This document shows, piece after piece, positions 8,448-15,765 of a stretch of 64,000 bases of DNA. The translations under genes were made by a program, and so were the position numbers. The notes below the pieces were generated by a model, which was given only the letters and a program-made list of their open reading frames with translations, was not told where the DNA came from and ran no database searches. The stretch's first letter is position 1, and each line of letters opens with the position of its first letter. The DNA is from a virus, in IMG/VR virus record IMGVR_UViG_3300032770_000005, positions 88,858 to 152,857 of that record. One strand, written 5' to 3'.

Positions 8448-8780
8448 TCACCGCTCGCAGACTTGACGATCTAGAGCCGCACCTACAGCCGCTCGAAGCG
8501 CACGACATGCCTCTTCCAAGGCGCTGGTGTTGGCGTCGCGGTCGTCATCGCCGGTCGTAAACCAAGCCATGGCGGCTCGAACGACCGCGCGCTCCGCATC
8601 GGCCACGCTCAGCAACGGAATGTGCTCGACCCAGCTGACGTGATGAACACGGTAGAGCCTTCCCAGGGCAAGACCTCGCCACTCGATCTCGACCTCGTCT
8701 CCCCGCACGGCCACGACCGTGCCCGTGTAGGACTTCTGCCCCACGTCGCGAACGTCGTCACCGACCTTGAACTGTGTCAT
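8448..8780 (-). CDS. Small SH3-like protein with helical C-terminus
   Basis: 110 residues; ATG preceded by AAGGGG. The N-terminal 40 residues (FKVGDDVRDVGQKSYTGTVV, then VRGDEVEIEWRG) look like an SH3-type barrel of the kind seen in small phage proteins. The remainder is helical (DAERAVVRAAMAWF, then ALEEACRALRAAVG). Similar in type to the gene immediately downstream. No family name assigned. Confidence 0.55.
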   Translation of the reverse strand: MTQFKVGDDVRDVGQKSYTGTVVAVRGDEVEIEWRGLALGRLYRVHHVSWVEHIPLLSVADAERAVVRAAMAWFTTGDDDRDANTSALEEACRALRAAVGAALDRQVCER

Positions 8781-8793
8781 CTGCCGGCCCCTT

Positions 8794-9060
8794 CTACTTG
8801 GTGCCGCGCTGGATGGCGACGAGCGCAGCCGCCTTGATGCTCTTGAGCTGCTCGCGCTGCATGAGGCGCACGAGCGCGGCGTAGGTCGCGGCATCGACCT
8901 GCACGCCGATGGTCTTCACGGTACCGACGGCGGGCACCTGGCCCTTCGGCGTCGATGGCTGACGAGCGGGAGCGTGGGTCTCTTCCATGGGCGACTCCTT
9001 GAGCGCGGCACGCTCGGCTTGCAGTTGGGCGAGGTGACGTTGGATCTGTTCGAGCAGCAT
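8794..9060 (-). CDS. Small putative ribbon-helix-helix protein
   Basis: 88 residues. The N-terminus is a short coiled coil (LEQIQRHLAQLQAERAALKE), then a Pro-rich linker, then IGVQVDAATYAALVRLMQ and LKSIKAAALVAIQRG. The last part has the strand-helix-helix spacing of CopG-like DNA-binding domains. This is a motif-level reading only. It sits directly before the gene at 8448 in the leftward operon. Confidence 0.4.
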   Translation of the reverse strand: MLLEQIQRHLAQLQAERAALKESPMEETHAPARQPSTPKGQVPAVGTVKTIGVQVDAATYAALVRLMQREQLKSIKAAALVAIQRGTK

Positions 9061-9062
9061 GG

Positions 9063-9353
9063 TCAGACAGGCGTCCGGCGAGTCACAGCAGCTTCACCAG
9101 CCTCTGCCGGAAGCTCCGTGGCGAGTGTCACCACCTGCCAGTCTTCCGCCAGATAGTCTTCGGGCTTGAAGGCGCTGCGACACGTCACAGAGACCCATGC
9201 CCACTTGGTCCATGGGCTCCGCCCCTGCGAGCGAAAGAAGAACCCGCGCTCGTCGTAGCCGAACGCGTCGAGGCGCTTGAACGTGTTGTCCATCCCCGAA
9301 CGGTTCACCAGCTTGCCCGCGAGCATCTCTCGGACTGCTTCGACAAAGGTCAT
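9063..9353 (-). CDS. DUF2829 / Tad2-like small protein
   Basis: 96 residues. The start MTFVEAVREMLAGKLVNRSG and the later YLAEDWQVV match the framework of the DUF2829 family: F-x-E-A-x-x-x-M-x-x-G-K-x-x-x-R near the start and L-x-A-x-D-W-x-V-V near the end. Some members (Tad2) sequester the cyclic-nucleotide signal of Thoeris defence; others have unknown roles. The central part diverges from the usual core, so the match is partial. The start overlaps the exonuclease stop (ATGA). Confidence 0.45.
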   Translation of the reverse strand: MTFVEAVREMLAGKLVNRSGMDNTFKRLDAFGYDERGFFFRSQGRSPWTKWAWVSVTCRSAFKPEDYLAEDWQVVTLATELPAEAGEAAVTRRTPV

Positions 9354-10192
9354 GGACCTGCCCCCATGCGCACGATGCCTGGCGCAGGCGCTCGGAAATC
9401 GCCGATGGGCACCTCGCAGTGCAGAGGCAGCGCGAGCTGGCGCGACAAGTGCGCGCTCTCCCGCCCCGCATCGAGACGCTGCCACAGCTTTTGACCGAAG
9501 ACCTCGCTCACCGCGGTCTCACCGCGCAGATAGATGTCGTCGAACGAATCGAAGTGCTGGAGCAGCTTGACCGCGGTGTGGTGGCCGATGCCTGGCACGC
9601 CCGGAATGCCGTCGCTGCTGTCGCCGACCAGCGCAAGGTAGTCGACGACGTGATGAGCCGATACGCCCAGGCGCTCACGGCAGACCCGGTTGTTGACCAG
9701 GCGCTTCATGGCCGGGTCATAGACGCCGCGCACGCCGTGCACGCCGATCCACTGCCAGAGGTCCTGGTCGATGCTCACGATGAGCTTCGGCACGTCGCGC
9801 AGGTCGTGGTGGCACACGTAGGCGCCGATGATGTCGTCCGCCTCGTACCCGTCGATGCGCACGACGGACACGTCGAGGTCCGCCAGCGTCTCGTAGAACC
9901 GCGGCGCCTGACGCGCGAAGACCGGCAGGTGAGCCTTGCGCCCCGCCTTGTAGCCGTCCCAGACCTCGCACCGCTTCAGCGGCGCGAACGAGTCGCCGAC
10001 GACCACCATGCGCGTGGTGCGGAGGTCATCCATCGTCCGCGCCAGCATCACCCGAGCGTGCTCGATGAAGCGCGTGTTGTCAGGATCGACCGTCGGCGCT
10101 CGCGCGCCGTAGCAGGCGTACATCGCACGATGCAAGAACGAAGCGACGTCGACCAGATGCAGTTCGTCGGGCACGTGTAGCTCGTCGGACAC
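9350..10192 (-). CDS. 5'-3' exonuclease (FEN/PIN-like)
   Basis: 280 residues from a GTG with GGAG five bases upstream. Motifs in order: LVDVASFLHRAMYA (first metal Asp), VVVGDSFAPLKR, EVWDGYKAGRKAHLP (helical arch), RIDGYEADDIIGAYV (acidic cluster), VSIDQDLWQW (second acidic site), then YLALVGDSSDGIPGVPGIGHH, the H3TH DNA-binding motif. This is the complete set expected of T4 RNase H/T5-type flap exonucleases, which remove RNA primers and 5' flaps during replication. Length is typical. No polymerase domain is attached and no DNA polymerase gene lies in the window. Confidence 0.9.
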   Translation of the reverse strand: MSDELHVPDELHLVDVASFLHRAMYACYGARAPTVDPDNTRFIEHARVMLARTMDDLRTTRMVVVGDSFAPLKRCEVWDGYKAGRKAHLPVFARQAPRFYETLADLDVSVVRIDGYEADDIIGAYVCHHDLRDVPKLIVSIDQDLWQWIGVHGVRGVYDPAMKRLVNNRVCRERLGVSAHHVVDYLALVGDSSDGIPGVPGIGHHTAVKLLQHFDSFDDIYLRGETAVSEVFGQKLWQRLDAGRESAHLSRQLALPLHCEVPIGDFRAPAPGIVRMGAGP

Positions 10193-10200
10193 GGAGTCTC

Positions 10201-11070
10201 CTACTGCCCGACCGGAGCCGGCGGAAAGAGCGCCGGCCAGCGTGCACGTGCGACCTCCTGCCACTTCCGTGCGAGGCGCTGGAACTCCCCATCCGCCGCC
10301 GGCGAGCACCGCTCCGCGAACAGCTTGTTGAGCGCGATGGGATTGGTCGTCCACAGGAACGACGTGCACGCCTGCATCGGCAGAAGGCCCGCCGCGGCCT
10401 CGTAGATGCGCTTGCGCTCGATGCCCACGGGAGATCGACCATGGGCCTCGAAGAACGCCGTCGTCCTGCCCGTGATGAAGCGGCGGTACGCGTCGTAGAA
10501 GGCCTGACAGTGCTTCTCGTACGGGTCGAGCAGGTCGTGCTCGACGTAGTAGGGCGGCACCGCGAAGTGGCCCGGATGGAACGTGTAGCGGGTGCTCTCC
10601 TGACTCGGCGAGCCCTCCTCGGTGCGGTCCGCGCCCACGTAGTGGCGGATCAGCTCGTGACTGACCCGCCGGCTCACGCCCGCGATGAAGAAGGTCATCT
10701 TCGCGTGGTAGGCCGTGCTCGCATGAGGCAGGGACCCCGCCTCGGCGGGAAAGAGCATGTGCCGCACGTACTCGACGTTCGACTTGCGGCCAGCCCGCAG
10801 ACCGTAGCTGTGGTAACAGCTGCGGCCCGCCAGCTCGACGAGCAGTTCGTTGTCGGTCAGCGCCCGGGCGGCTTCCTTCCCTCCGTGCGGGAACAGCGCC
10901 ATCGCGCGGTCTTCCGCGTCGGCGGGCAGGTCCGTAGGCACGCACTCGGGCCGGTAGTCGCGAACCCAGTCGAGCAGCTGGTTCATGCCCTCGGTGTCGA
11001 GGGCCATGGACGCCACGACGAGCACCGTCGGCTCGGTGATGAGCCGTACGGCGCCCTCCTTCTCCGCCAC
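10201..11070 (-). CDS. thyX: Flavin-dependent thymidylate synthase
   Basis: 289 residues, GTG start, lying between the DNA-binding gene and the exonuclease. FFIAGVSRRVSHELIRHY and SQESTRY match the ThyX core, where R-H-R-x7-S-x-R-Y contacts FAD and dUMP. Here the third residue of the R-H-R triplet is Tyr, and the segment before SQES is about five residues longer than usual. The C-terminal ALNKLFAERCS with EFQRLARKW matches the usual helical end. The enzyme would make dTMP from dUMP with methylene-tetrahydrofolate and reduced flavin, feeding viral DNA synthesis. Confidence 0.85.
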   Translation of the reverse strand: MAEKEGAVRLITEPTVLVVASMALDTEGMNQLLDWVRDYRPECVPTDLPADAEDRAMALFPHGGKEAARALTDNELLVELAGRSCYHSYGLRAGRKSNVEYVRHMLFPAEAGSLPHASTAYHAKMTFFIAGVSRRVSHELIRHYVGADRTEEGSPSQESTRYTFHPGHFAVPPYYVEHDLLDPYEKHCQAFYDAYRRFITGRTTAFFEAHGRSPVGIERKRIYEAAAGLLPMQACTSFLWTTNPIALNKLFAERCSPAADGEFQRLARKWQEVARARWPALFPPAPVGQ

Positions 11071-11074
11071 GGGC

Positions 11075-11473
11075 TCAGCCCTTCGGATAGTACTTGGTGG
11101 CCCGCTTGACGCCCTTCTTGCCGATCGTCTTGCTGCGGAGCAGCTTCGCGATCGGCAACGTCAGGTCCTTCGTCGGCATCGCGAGGCCCGTGCCGATGGC
11201 CTCGATGCTGGAGCCCGGATGCGCCTTCACGAACGCCGCGACCTTGCTGACCGTCGCCGCGATGACCTTCGGGTCCCGCTTCTGCCCGAACGACGACGAC
11301 TGAGCGCGGGCCTGGACGTGGGCCTTGCCGTTCGTGCCGTTCGCGTGCTTCGGTGCGCTCGCGCTCACGCCGCCGAGGCCCTGGGCCACTGCGTTGAGCA
11401 CCTGATCGCGGATGAGCGCCTCCAGTTCGTTCACGAACTCGTCGAGCTTCTGCTTGATGTTCATCGACTCCAT
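11075..11473 (-). CDS. Winged-helix-like DNA-binding protein
   Basis: 132 residues; ATG preceded by AAGGAG. Residues 1-35 are a helical oligomerisation-type segment (IKQKLDEFVNELEALIRDQV). A Gly/Ala/Asn-rich linker follows. Residues about 75-130 read IAATVSKVAAFVKAHPGSSI, then GLAMPTKDLTLPIAKLLRSK and a basic wing-like end. That layout (helix, turn, helix, basic wing) is common in small regulatory or nucleoid proteins of GC-rich bacteria and their phages. The target is unknown. Confidence 0.6.
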   Translation of the reverse strand: MESMNIKQKLDEFVNELEALIRDQVLNAVAQGLGGVSASAPKHANGTNGKAHVQARAQSSSFGQKRDPKVIAATVSKVAAFVKAHPGSSIEAIGTGLAMPTKDLTLPIAKLLRSKTIGKKGVKRATKYYPKG

Positions 11474-11587
11474 GATGTGTCTCTCCTTGACGCGCCCCGG
11501 CGCGGAAGGTGTGACTGTATGGCTGCTTGACTCAGAACGCAAGGCTCAAGAGGCGAAAAACACGCCAACAGGTCGACGACGATGTCA

Positions 11588-11730
11588 CGGTCTTTCAAGG
11601 CGCCGCGCAGCCTCTCCCGCCATCGGGCACTCGTCGCAGGCACCAAGCCCACGCGCTGGCCTTGGCGAACAACACGACCCCTGATCTTCGGTCACCTCGG
11701 CGCGGTCTTCCAAGGCGCCGCACGGCCTCT
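11588..11730 (-). repeat. Short duplicated segment flanking one pseudoknot repeat
   Basis: Two near-identical 27-base segments (about 11588-11614 and 11704-11730) share CAAGGCGCCGC and GCCTCT. They bracket one - sense copy of the pseudoknot repeat at 11633-11670, whose second stem has a mismatch. Reversed, the flanking segments also contain AGGC with GCCT and CGCGG-type arms, so they may be divergent relatives of the same repeat. The 260-base gap holds no convincing gene. Confidence 0.5.
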
Positions 11731-11734
11731 TCTC

Positions 11735-12253
11735 CTATGCGCGGTAGCGGCGTGTGCCGCCTTGGAGCAGCTGCTGCAACGCAGGATCGTCCGAACGGGC
11801 GATGATCTTGCGCTCACGCGCATCCCGGTTGCGCTTCATGCGACCGCAGATACCGGCCCGGAGATCGCCCACCGCCTCACGCGCACGGACCGTCGCCTCT
11901 GACGTGATCACGACCTCGTCGGCCGGCGGTCGGTTCGCCATCTTCGTGAAGTCGTCGACATCGACCAGCGTGAGGATGCACGGCGAGAACGCATACGAGA
12001 CCACCCAGGTGCGCGCATGGTTCCTCAGTGGCAACGCATTCGCGTCGCCGTAGACGGAGCCCTGGCCCTCGTGCGGCCCAAGCGCCTCGGCGAGCCAGGC
12101 CATCTCGGCGACGACCTGCTCTTCGCCACACGCCCGAAGGCTCACGAGCACGATGGTGCCGTGCTCGAAGAGCCACCACCGTACATTGGCCGCGCGACTC
12201 GGTGCGGCGCTGAAGACCTCCTGCGCGATCGAGATCGCCTTGCTGCTGTCCAT
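11735..12253 (-). CDS. Hypothetical 172-residue protein
   Basis: ATG preceded by GAGGAGA. A compact N-terminal part contains VRWWLFEHGTIVLVSLRACG and TWVVSYAFSPCILTLVDVDD, alternating hydrophobic strands with helices, so probably a folded alpha/beta domain. The C-terminus is basic (GRMKRNRDARERKIIARSDD). No family recognised. Encoded in the leftward nucleotide and DNA-processing operon. Confidence 0.5.
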   Translation of the reverse strand: MDSSKAISIAQEVFSAAPSRAANVRWWLFEHGTIVLVSLRACGEEQVVAEMAWLAEALGPHEGQGSVYGDANALPLRNHARTWVVSYAFSPCILTLVDVDDFTKMANRPPADEVVITSEATVRAREAVGDLRAGICGRMKRNRDARERKIIARSDDPALQQLLQGGTRRYRA

Positions 12254-12280
12254 GTGTTGTCTCTCCTCGAACTCGGAAGA

Positions 12281-12814
12281 CTAGCGATCGATCAACCAGT
12301 ACCGTTCGCGTAGGCGCGGCGGCGTCTGACCTCGGGGCAGCTCGCGCGCTTCGTCCCATGTCCAGCCGCGAGCCACGCGCGCATGGATGCCCTGCCGCGT
12401 CAGCGTCGTCTTCACGACGGCTTGCTGCGGCGCGAGGGCGCGGCTAGCGCGGTCGTTCTTGACGCAGGTCACGCAGCCCTGAAGACCCGTGCGGCGCCGT
12501 CGTCGCAGGTAGCGCATCGACGCGGTGATCTCGGCACCGCACTTCATGCAGCGCGCGACCACGATGCGGCTACGCTGAGCGAAGTCGTCGGTGTCGCGTA
12601 AGATCTGCCAGCCGTTGTGCTGCTCGCCTGCGTAGCGCCGCCGAGCCCTCGGGCCTGATGCCGCGCAGCTGGCGCATCGCTTCGTCATGTGCGAGCGCAG
12701 GTTGCCGCGCACGACGAGCGTCTCACGGCCGCAGCTGCACCGGCAGAGCGCTCGGGCGCCCGAGGCGTACGGCTGTAACACCGTCCACTGGCCGTACCGC
12801 TCGCCCGCGAGCAC
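12281..12814 (-). CDS. Double zinc-knuckle phage DNA-binding-type protein
   Basis: 177 residues from a GTG directly after the previous stop. It holds two copies of a pattern common in phage HNH- or AP2-associated proteins: GERYGQWTVLQPY with CRCSCG and CASC, then GEQHNGWQILRDT with CMKCG and CVTC. Each copy is a G-x-x-x-G-x-W-x-V-L strand followed by two C-x-x-C pairs, a likely zinc site for nucleic-acid recognition. The basic C-terminus ends RLRERYWLIDR. No nuclease motif follows, so it may be a binding-only relative. Confidence 0.6.
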   Translation of the reverse strand: MLAGERYGQWTVLQPYASGARALCRCSCGRETLVVRGNLRSHMTKRCASCAASGPRARRRYAGEQHNGWQILRDTDDFAQRSRIVVARCMKCGAEITASMRYLRRRRRTGLQGCVTCVKNDRASRALAPQQAVVKTTLTRQGIHARVARGWTWDEARELPRGQTPPRLRERYWLIDR

Positions 12815-12815
12815 G

Positions 12816-13106
12816 TCAGACCGCGCCGTCGACGCCGTAGCCGTACGGCGTCTTGATCCAACCGTCGTCGCCGTCGAGAACGGCGTACACGACGACCCGC
12901 CGCTCGCTGTCGCGCTCCCAGGCCTGCGCGTGACCATCTTGGCGCCGCACGACGACACGGGGCACGCGCAGCTTGTTCAGTGCGTACTGGGCCGCGGCTT
13001 CCTCGGTCGCAGCGGTCACGAGCAGCACGCTACCGCGCGAGCCCCACGGCGTGGCCTGCCAGGTCGCATGACCCACGCGACTGACCTTCACTCCTCGACG
13101 AGCCAT
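12816..13106 (-). CDS. Hypothetical 96-residue protein
   Basis: ATG preceded by AGAGGGAGA. It reads VSRVGHATWQATPWGSRGSV, then VVYAVLDGDDGWIKTPYGYG: a small beta-rich protein with a helix in the middle (EEAAAQYALNKLRV). No family recognised. Its stop abuts the GTG of the double zinc-knuckle gene. Confidence 0.5.
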   Translation of the reverse strand: MARRGVKVSRVGHATWQATPWGSRGSVLLVTAATEEAAAQYALNKLRVPRVVVRRQDGHAQAWERDSERRVVVYAVLDGDDGWIKTPYGYGVDGAV

Positions 13107-13124
13107 ACGCGTCTCCCTCTTTCC

Positions 13125-13712
13125 TCACCACTTCGAGAACGACTCGAAGGGCTGATCGCGGTGCACGTACAGCGGATGCCGAGGGGCGCCACTGTGCACG
13201 CGCCCAAGGCAGAGCACGGGCACGCTGCCGGCTACCAAGCGACGGTGCACGTCGCGCTCGTGCTCGTGGCCGAAGCTCGGCCCGCTCGCGCCCCACGCGC
13301 AGACGATCGCGTGCACAGACGGGTCGTGCAGCACGAGGGTGAACTGCGCGTCGTTCTTGGGGCCGACGACGCGTGAGATCCAGTCGATTCGATCGAGCTG
13401 GCTCCGCTCGACGGTGTGGTGCGGCTCGGGCGGCGGCGAGCGCAGGGCGGTCGGCGATGGCGAGCGCAGGGCGTAGAGGTTCAGGACGATCAGCCCGCCG
13501 CAGCCCTCGCGCTTGGAGAAGCCGATGCAGCGACGGATCGTAGGATCGTCGGTCTCCGCGTCCGCCGTGCTCGGGTTCAGCATCACCCACACGAGCACCT
13601 TCGCGGCAGGCGCCCACATACGCCAGAGGCGATAGCGGTACTCGCCGTCGATGATGGCGCCGGAGAGCGGCGGCGGCACGGTGGGCGCTGGCTCGGTGAC
13701 ATCGAGGCCCAT
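13125..13712 (-). CDS. DUF1643 family protein
   Basis: 195 residues. The sequence follows the DUF1643 pattern closely: YRLWRMWAPAAKVLVWVMLN, PSTADAETDDPTIRRCIGFS, GGLIVLNLYALRSPSP, VCAWGASGP and finally PRHPLYVHRDQPF. The family is widespread in bacteria and phages and its function is unknown. Length is typical. The start lies two bases from the upstream stop, so translation is coupled. Confidence 0.8.
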   Translation of the reverse strand: MGLDVTEPAPTVPPPLSGAIIDGEYRYRLWRMWAPAAKVLVWVMLNPSTADAETDDPTIRRCIGFSKREGCGGLIVLNLYALRSPSPTALRSPPPEPHHTVERSQLDRIDWISRVVGPKNDAQFTLVLHDPSVHAIVCAWGASGPSFGHEHERDVHRRLVAGSVPVLCLGRVHSGAPRHPLYVHRDQPFESFSKW

Positions 13713-13714
13713 CG

Positions 13715-14176
13715 CTATGCCGCCGCTTCCTGCGTGCCGACCACGCCGTCGACCATCACCAGCGCGCTCGGAGGCGCGAGACGGTCTGCCTGCCGCGCCA
13801 TGAGACGGCGCCAGGCCCAGAGCGGCCACTGCCACGGCACGCGGGGCAAGGGTTCGGACTGAAGTCGCAGCGAGACGTGCAGGTCGGTGCCCGTCGGCAC
13901 CATCATGAACGAGTCGAAGCGCATGAAGCCCATGGTCCGCTCGCCGGACGGGAATACGGCATCGCCCGGAGCCGTGGCGAGCACGATCTCCTCGCCGATC
14001 ATCACCGTGACCTCGATGCGGTCGAACACGCGGTAGCCCTCGCACGACATCCGGACCGCGATCAGCGCCATCGCCTTGTCGGTCAACAGCGAGAACGAAT
14101 GCTCGCGCTCTTCGTCGAAGCTGACGGGGCCGAAGTGCAGCGACGCCATCCTGCCGAACGTGCGCTGAGCGCTCAC
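13715..14176 (-). CDS. Hypothetical 153-residue protein
   Basis: GTG start overlapping the upstream stop (GTGA); an internal ATG at about 14149 is an alternative. Beta-rich (LHFGPVSFDEEREHSFSLLT, FDRIEVTVMIGEEIVLAT) with a C-terminal aromatic and basic stretch WPLWAWRRLMARQ. No family recognised. It is co-translated with the DUF1643 gene. Confidence 0.5.
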   Translation of the reverse strand: MSAQRTFGRMASLHFGPVSFDEEREHSFSLLTDKAMALIAVRMSCEGYRVFDRIEVTVMIGEEIVLATAPGDAVFPSGERTMGFMRFDSFMMVPTGTDLHVSLRLQSEPLPRVPWQWPLWAWRRLMARQADRLAPPSALVMVDGVVGTQEAAA

Positions 14177-14727
14177 GGCGTGACCCGCAGCGCTGCTGCC
14201 TGCCGAGCCAGCTTCTCGGCCTCCGCGACCATGTACTCGATGGTCCGGTACTCCTCCGGTCGGCGGCTCGCGCGAAGCCTACCGTAGCCAGGCCGCGTGA
14301 GGTCGAACGGAGATAGATCGAAGGCGTGACATGCATCGAAGCCATGCCACCACACATGCTCCGGCTCGCCCGGTCGCGCGACGTGGCAGATGTGGCCCGC
14401 GCACTCCGCGGAGTACGTGATGCCGCCGTGGACCTTCGGGTGGCCGCCCTCGACCCATTCGGCGTCCACCAGGCTGACGCCGTGCCACGGATGACCGGGC
14501 TCCACGCCGACGTAGCCGCACAGGTGCCAGCTCTCGGCGTGCCTCACGATCAAGCACGGGAAGCCGTGGGCGCGCCACTCGACGCGGTCCGGCTCGTGCG
14601 TCCACGGGCCCGCCGGCATCACGGCCCGCACGGCTGCGGGATCGCGCGATGCCACGGCGCCCTCCGGCAGACGCGGGGACAGGTTCTCGTGGCCAAGGTT
14701 CTGATCGACGGGTAGGCTCTGGGTCAT
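14173..14727 (-). CDS. Conserved phage-type hypothetical protein (CGYVGV / HGGITY family)
   Basis: 184 residues if the ATG at 14727 is used; no clear ribosome site, so the start is uncertain. The core FPCLIVRHAESWHLCGYVGV, HPWHGVSL, HPKVHGGITYSAECAG and WWHGFDACHAFDLSPF matches a family seen on many phages and plasmids (C-G-Y-V, then H-G-G-[IL]-T-Y, then G-F-D-x-x-H-x-x-D). Its histidines, cysteines and aspartates suggest a metal site. Function unknown. Its start overlaps the small gene on the opposite strand at 14726. Confidence 0.65.
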   Translation of the reverse strand: MTQSLPVDQNLGHENLSPRLPEGAVASRDPAAVRAVMPAGPWTHEPDRVEWRAHGFPCLIVRHAESWHLCGYVGVEPGHPWHGVSLVDAEWVEGGHPKVHGGITYSAECAGHICHVARPGEPEHVWWHGFDACHAFDLSPFDLTRPGYGRLRASRRPEEYRTIEYMVAEAEKLARQAAALRVTP

Positions 14728-14842
14728 GACGACTGTCAACGTGGGCTGGAAGTACGCAACGTTCGCGCTCGGTGGTCTCGTGGTGGCGCAGTACTTCTGG
14801 TGGGCGAAGCGATGCCCGCAGGTCCTGCCGTGGAACCAGTAG
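14726..14842 (+). CDS. 38-residue single-helix membrane protein
   Basis: A short frame (MTTVNVGWKYATFALGGLVV, then AQYFWWAKRC) with one hydrophobic helix at about residues 9-26 and a short basic tail. No Shine-Dalgarno site precedes it. A TAGGCT hexamer ends seven bases before the ATG, the same arrangement as at 15766, so a leaderless message is plausible. It lies in the 5' leader of the leftward operon on the other strand. Confidence 0.45.
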   Translation: MTTVNVGWKYATFALGGLVVAQYFWWAKRCPQVLPWNQ

Positions 14843-14855
14843 GCTCTCGCGTGTG

Positions 14856-14885
14856 TTGATACAACGTGTCCGACACTCACGTCAA
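14856..14885 (-). promoter_or_regulatory. Leftward promoter with GTGTCGGACAC palindrome
   Basis: On the - strand TTGACG (14880-14885) and TATCAA (14856-14861) are 18 bases apart. The spacer contains the palindrome GTGTCGGACAC (14866-14876). The same palindrome occurs in the spacer of a second leftward promoter at 19823-19851 and nowhere else that I saw. Transcription would enter the 14.7-7.4 kb operon. The shared dyad suggests one regulator for both units. Confidence 0.55.
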
Positions 14886-14908
14886 GGGCCACGTCACGCG
14901 TTTTTGCG

Positions 14909-15165
14909 CGAGCCAGCGCGAGGGCTTGGTGCTCGCGACAACGATCAGGTCGCACAAAAGCCCTCGCCGGGGCTTCGTGCCGGCGACGTCGAGGAGGTTG
15001 GCGCGTTGATCGCGAAGGGCCGCTCAGTGCGAGGCCAGCGCGGGGGCCGTTGTGCCTGCGACGATTCCCTCGGCGCGCTCTCGGCGTCAAGCCAACGCAG
15101 GGGCCTGGTGCCTGCGACGCGCGGCGTCTCCGCGAGGGCCTGTGCGAGGGCTTTGTGCTCGCGAC
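14909..15165 (+). repeat. Pseudoknot repeat cluster III (5 copies)
   Basis: The gene-free stretch 14843-15224 holds the leftward promoter and five + sense repeat copies at 14909-14939, 14956-14987, 15031-15062, 15088-15118 and 15134-15165. The copy at 14956 is informative: its second stem is CGCCGG with CCGGCG, a third base-pair solution at the variable positions. The copy at 15134 uses TGCGAG with CTCGCG, a G-U pair. The copies precede the + gene at 15225. Confidence 0.85.
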
Positions 15166-15224
15166 CGAGGATGCTCGCGATCGAAAACAAGCCTCTTAGC
15201 CGGCCAACGAAGGGAGCCTGAACC

Positions 15225-15509
15225 ATGCTGATCGTCCACTATGGAGCCCCCAGCCCGGACACCGAATACCCGCGCATCCCGCCCATTCTGACCGACCCGC
15301 GGCCAAACACCGTGACGCCGGGACCAGCGACGCCGGAGCCCGTGGCGCCGAAGCCGGACCAGATGCTCGCGGCGCTGACGAAGCGGCGCGTGCGGGTCGC
15401 GGTGAGGATCGACGAGGCCGGCCGCGTGCACGTGCGGGTCGACGGTCCATTCGGTCTGGCCGCCGACGTCTCGGGCGAGAAGTCGATCACGATCGAGACC
15501 GAGGTCTGA
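15225..15509 (+). CDS. Hypothetical 94-residue protein
   Basis: ATG preceded by GGGAG. The N-terminal half is Pro-rich (YPRIPPILTDPRPNTVTPGP). The C-terminal half is a small beta segment (RVRVAVRIDEAGRVHVRVDG, then ADVSGEKSITIETEV). No family recognised. Flanked on both sides by pseudoknot repeats in the same orientation. Confidence 0.5.
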   Translation: MLIVHYGAPSPDTEYPRIPPILTDPRPNTVTPGPATPEPVAPKPDQMLAALTKRRVRVAVRIDEAGRVHVRVDGPFGLAADVSGEKSITIETEV

Positions 15510-15512
15510 GCC

Positions 15513-15695
15513 GTGGCCCGCGCAGGGGCCTCGTGCCTGCGACCATACCGAGCACCGGCACTCGTGCAGCCGCAGGGTCGGTTGCGAAGCCTGCGCAGGG
15601 GCCAGGTGCCTGCGACAAGTTGTACGACACGTACTTCCCGCGCGAAGTCGGGACGTGTTGTTGCGAAGCCGGCGCGAGGGCTTCGTGCTCGCGAC
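15513..15695 (+). repeat. Pseudoknot repeat cluster IV (3 copies)
   Basis: Three + sense copies at 15513-15543, 15585-15616 and 15665-15695, starting four bases after the stop of the gene at 15225. The copy at 15665 is the best single example: both stems pair perfectly, GAAGCC with GGCTTC and CGCGAG with CTCGCG. The first loop is GG and the last loop is GTG. Confidence 0.85.
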
Positions 15696-15753
15696 CGCGG
15701 CTGCCGGGGTAGGCGCATGGCGTCGGCCAGCTGCCAGCCGTGACTGGCTCTGT

Positions 15754-15765
15754 TAGGCTGCGCTC
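15754..15765 (+). promoter_or_regulatory. Candidate leaderless promoter (-10 element TAGGCT)
   Basis: TAGGCT at 15754-15759 ends six bases before the ATG at 15766 and no Shine-Dalgarno site is present. The same spacing occurs at 14713 (TAGGCT), 21623 (TAGCCT, - strand), 21665 (TACCGT, with TTGCAA 17 bases upstream) and before 24516 (TAGTGT, - strand). The message would start at or next to the ATG. Confidence 0.4.
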
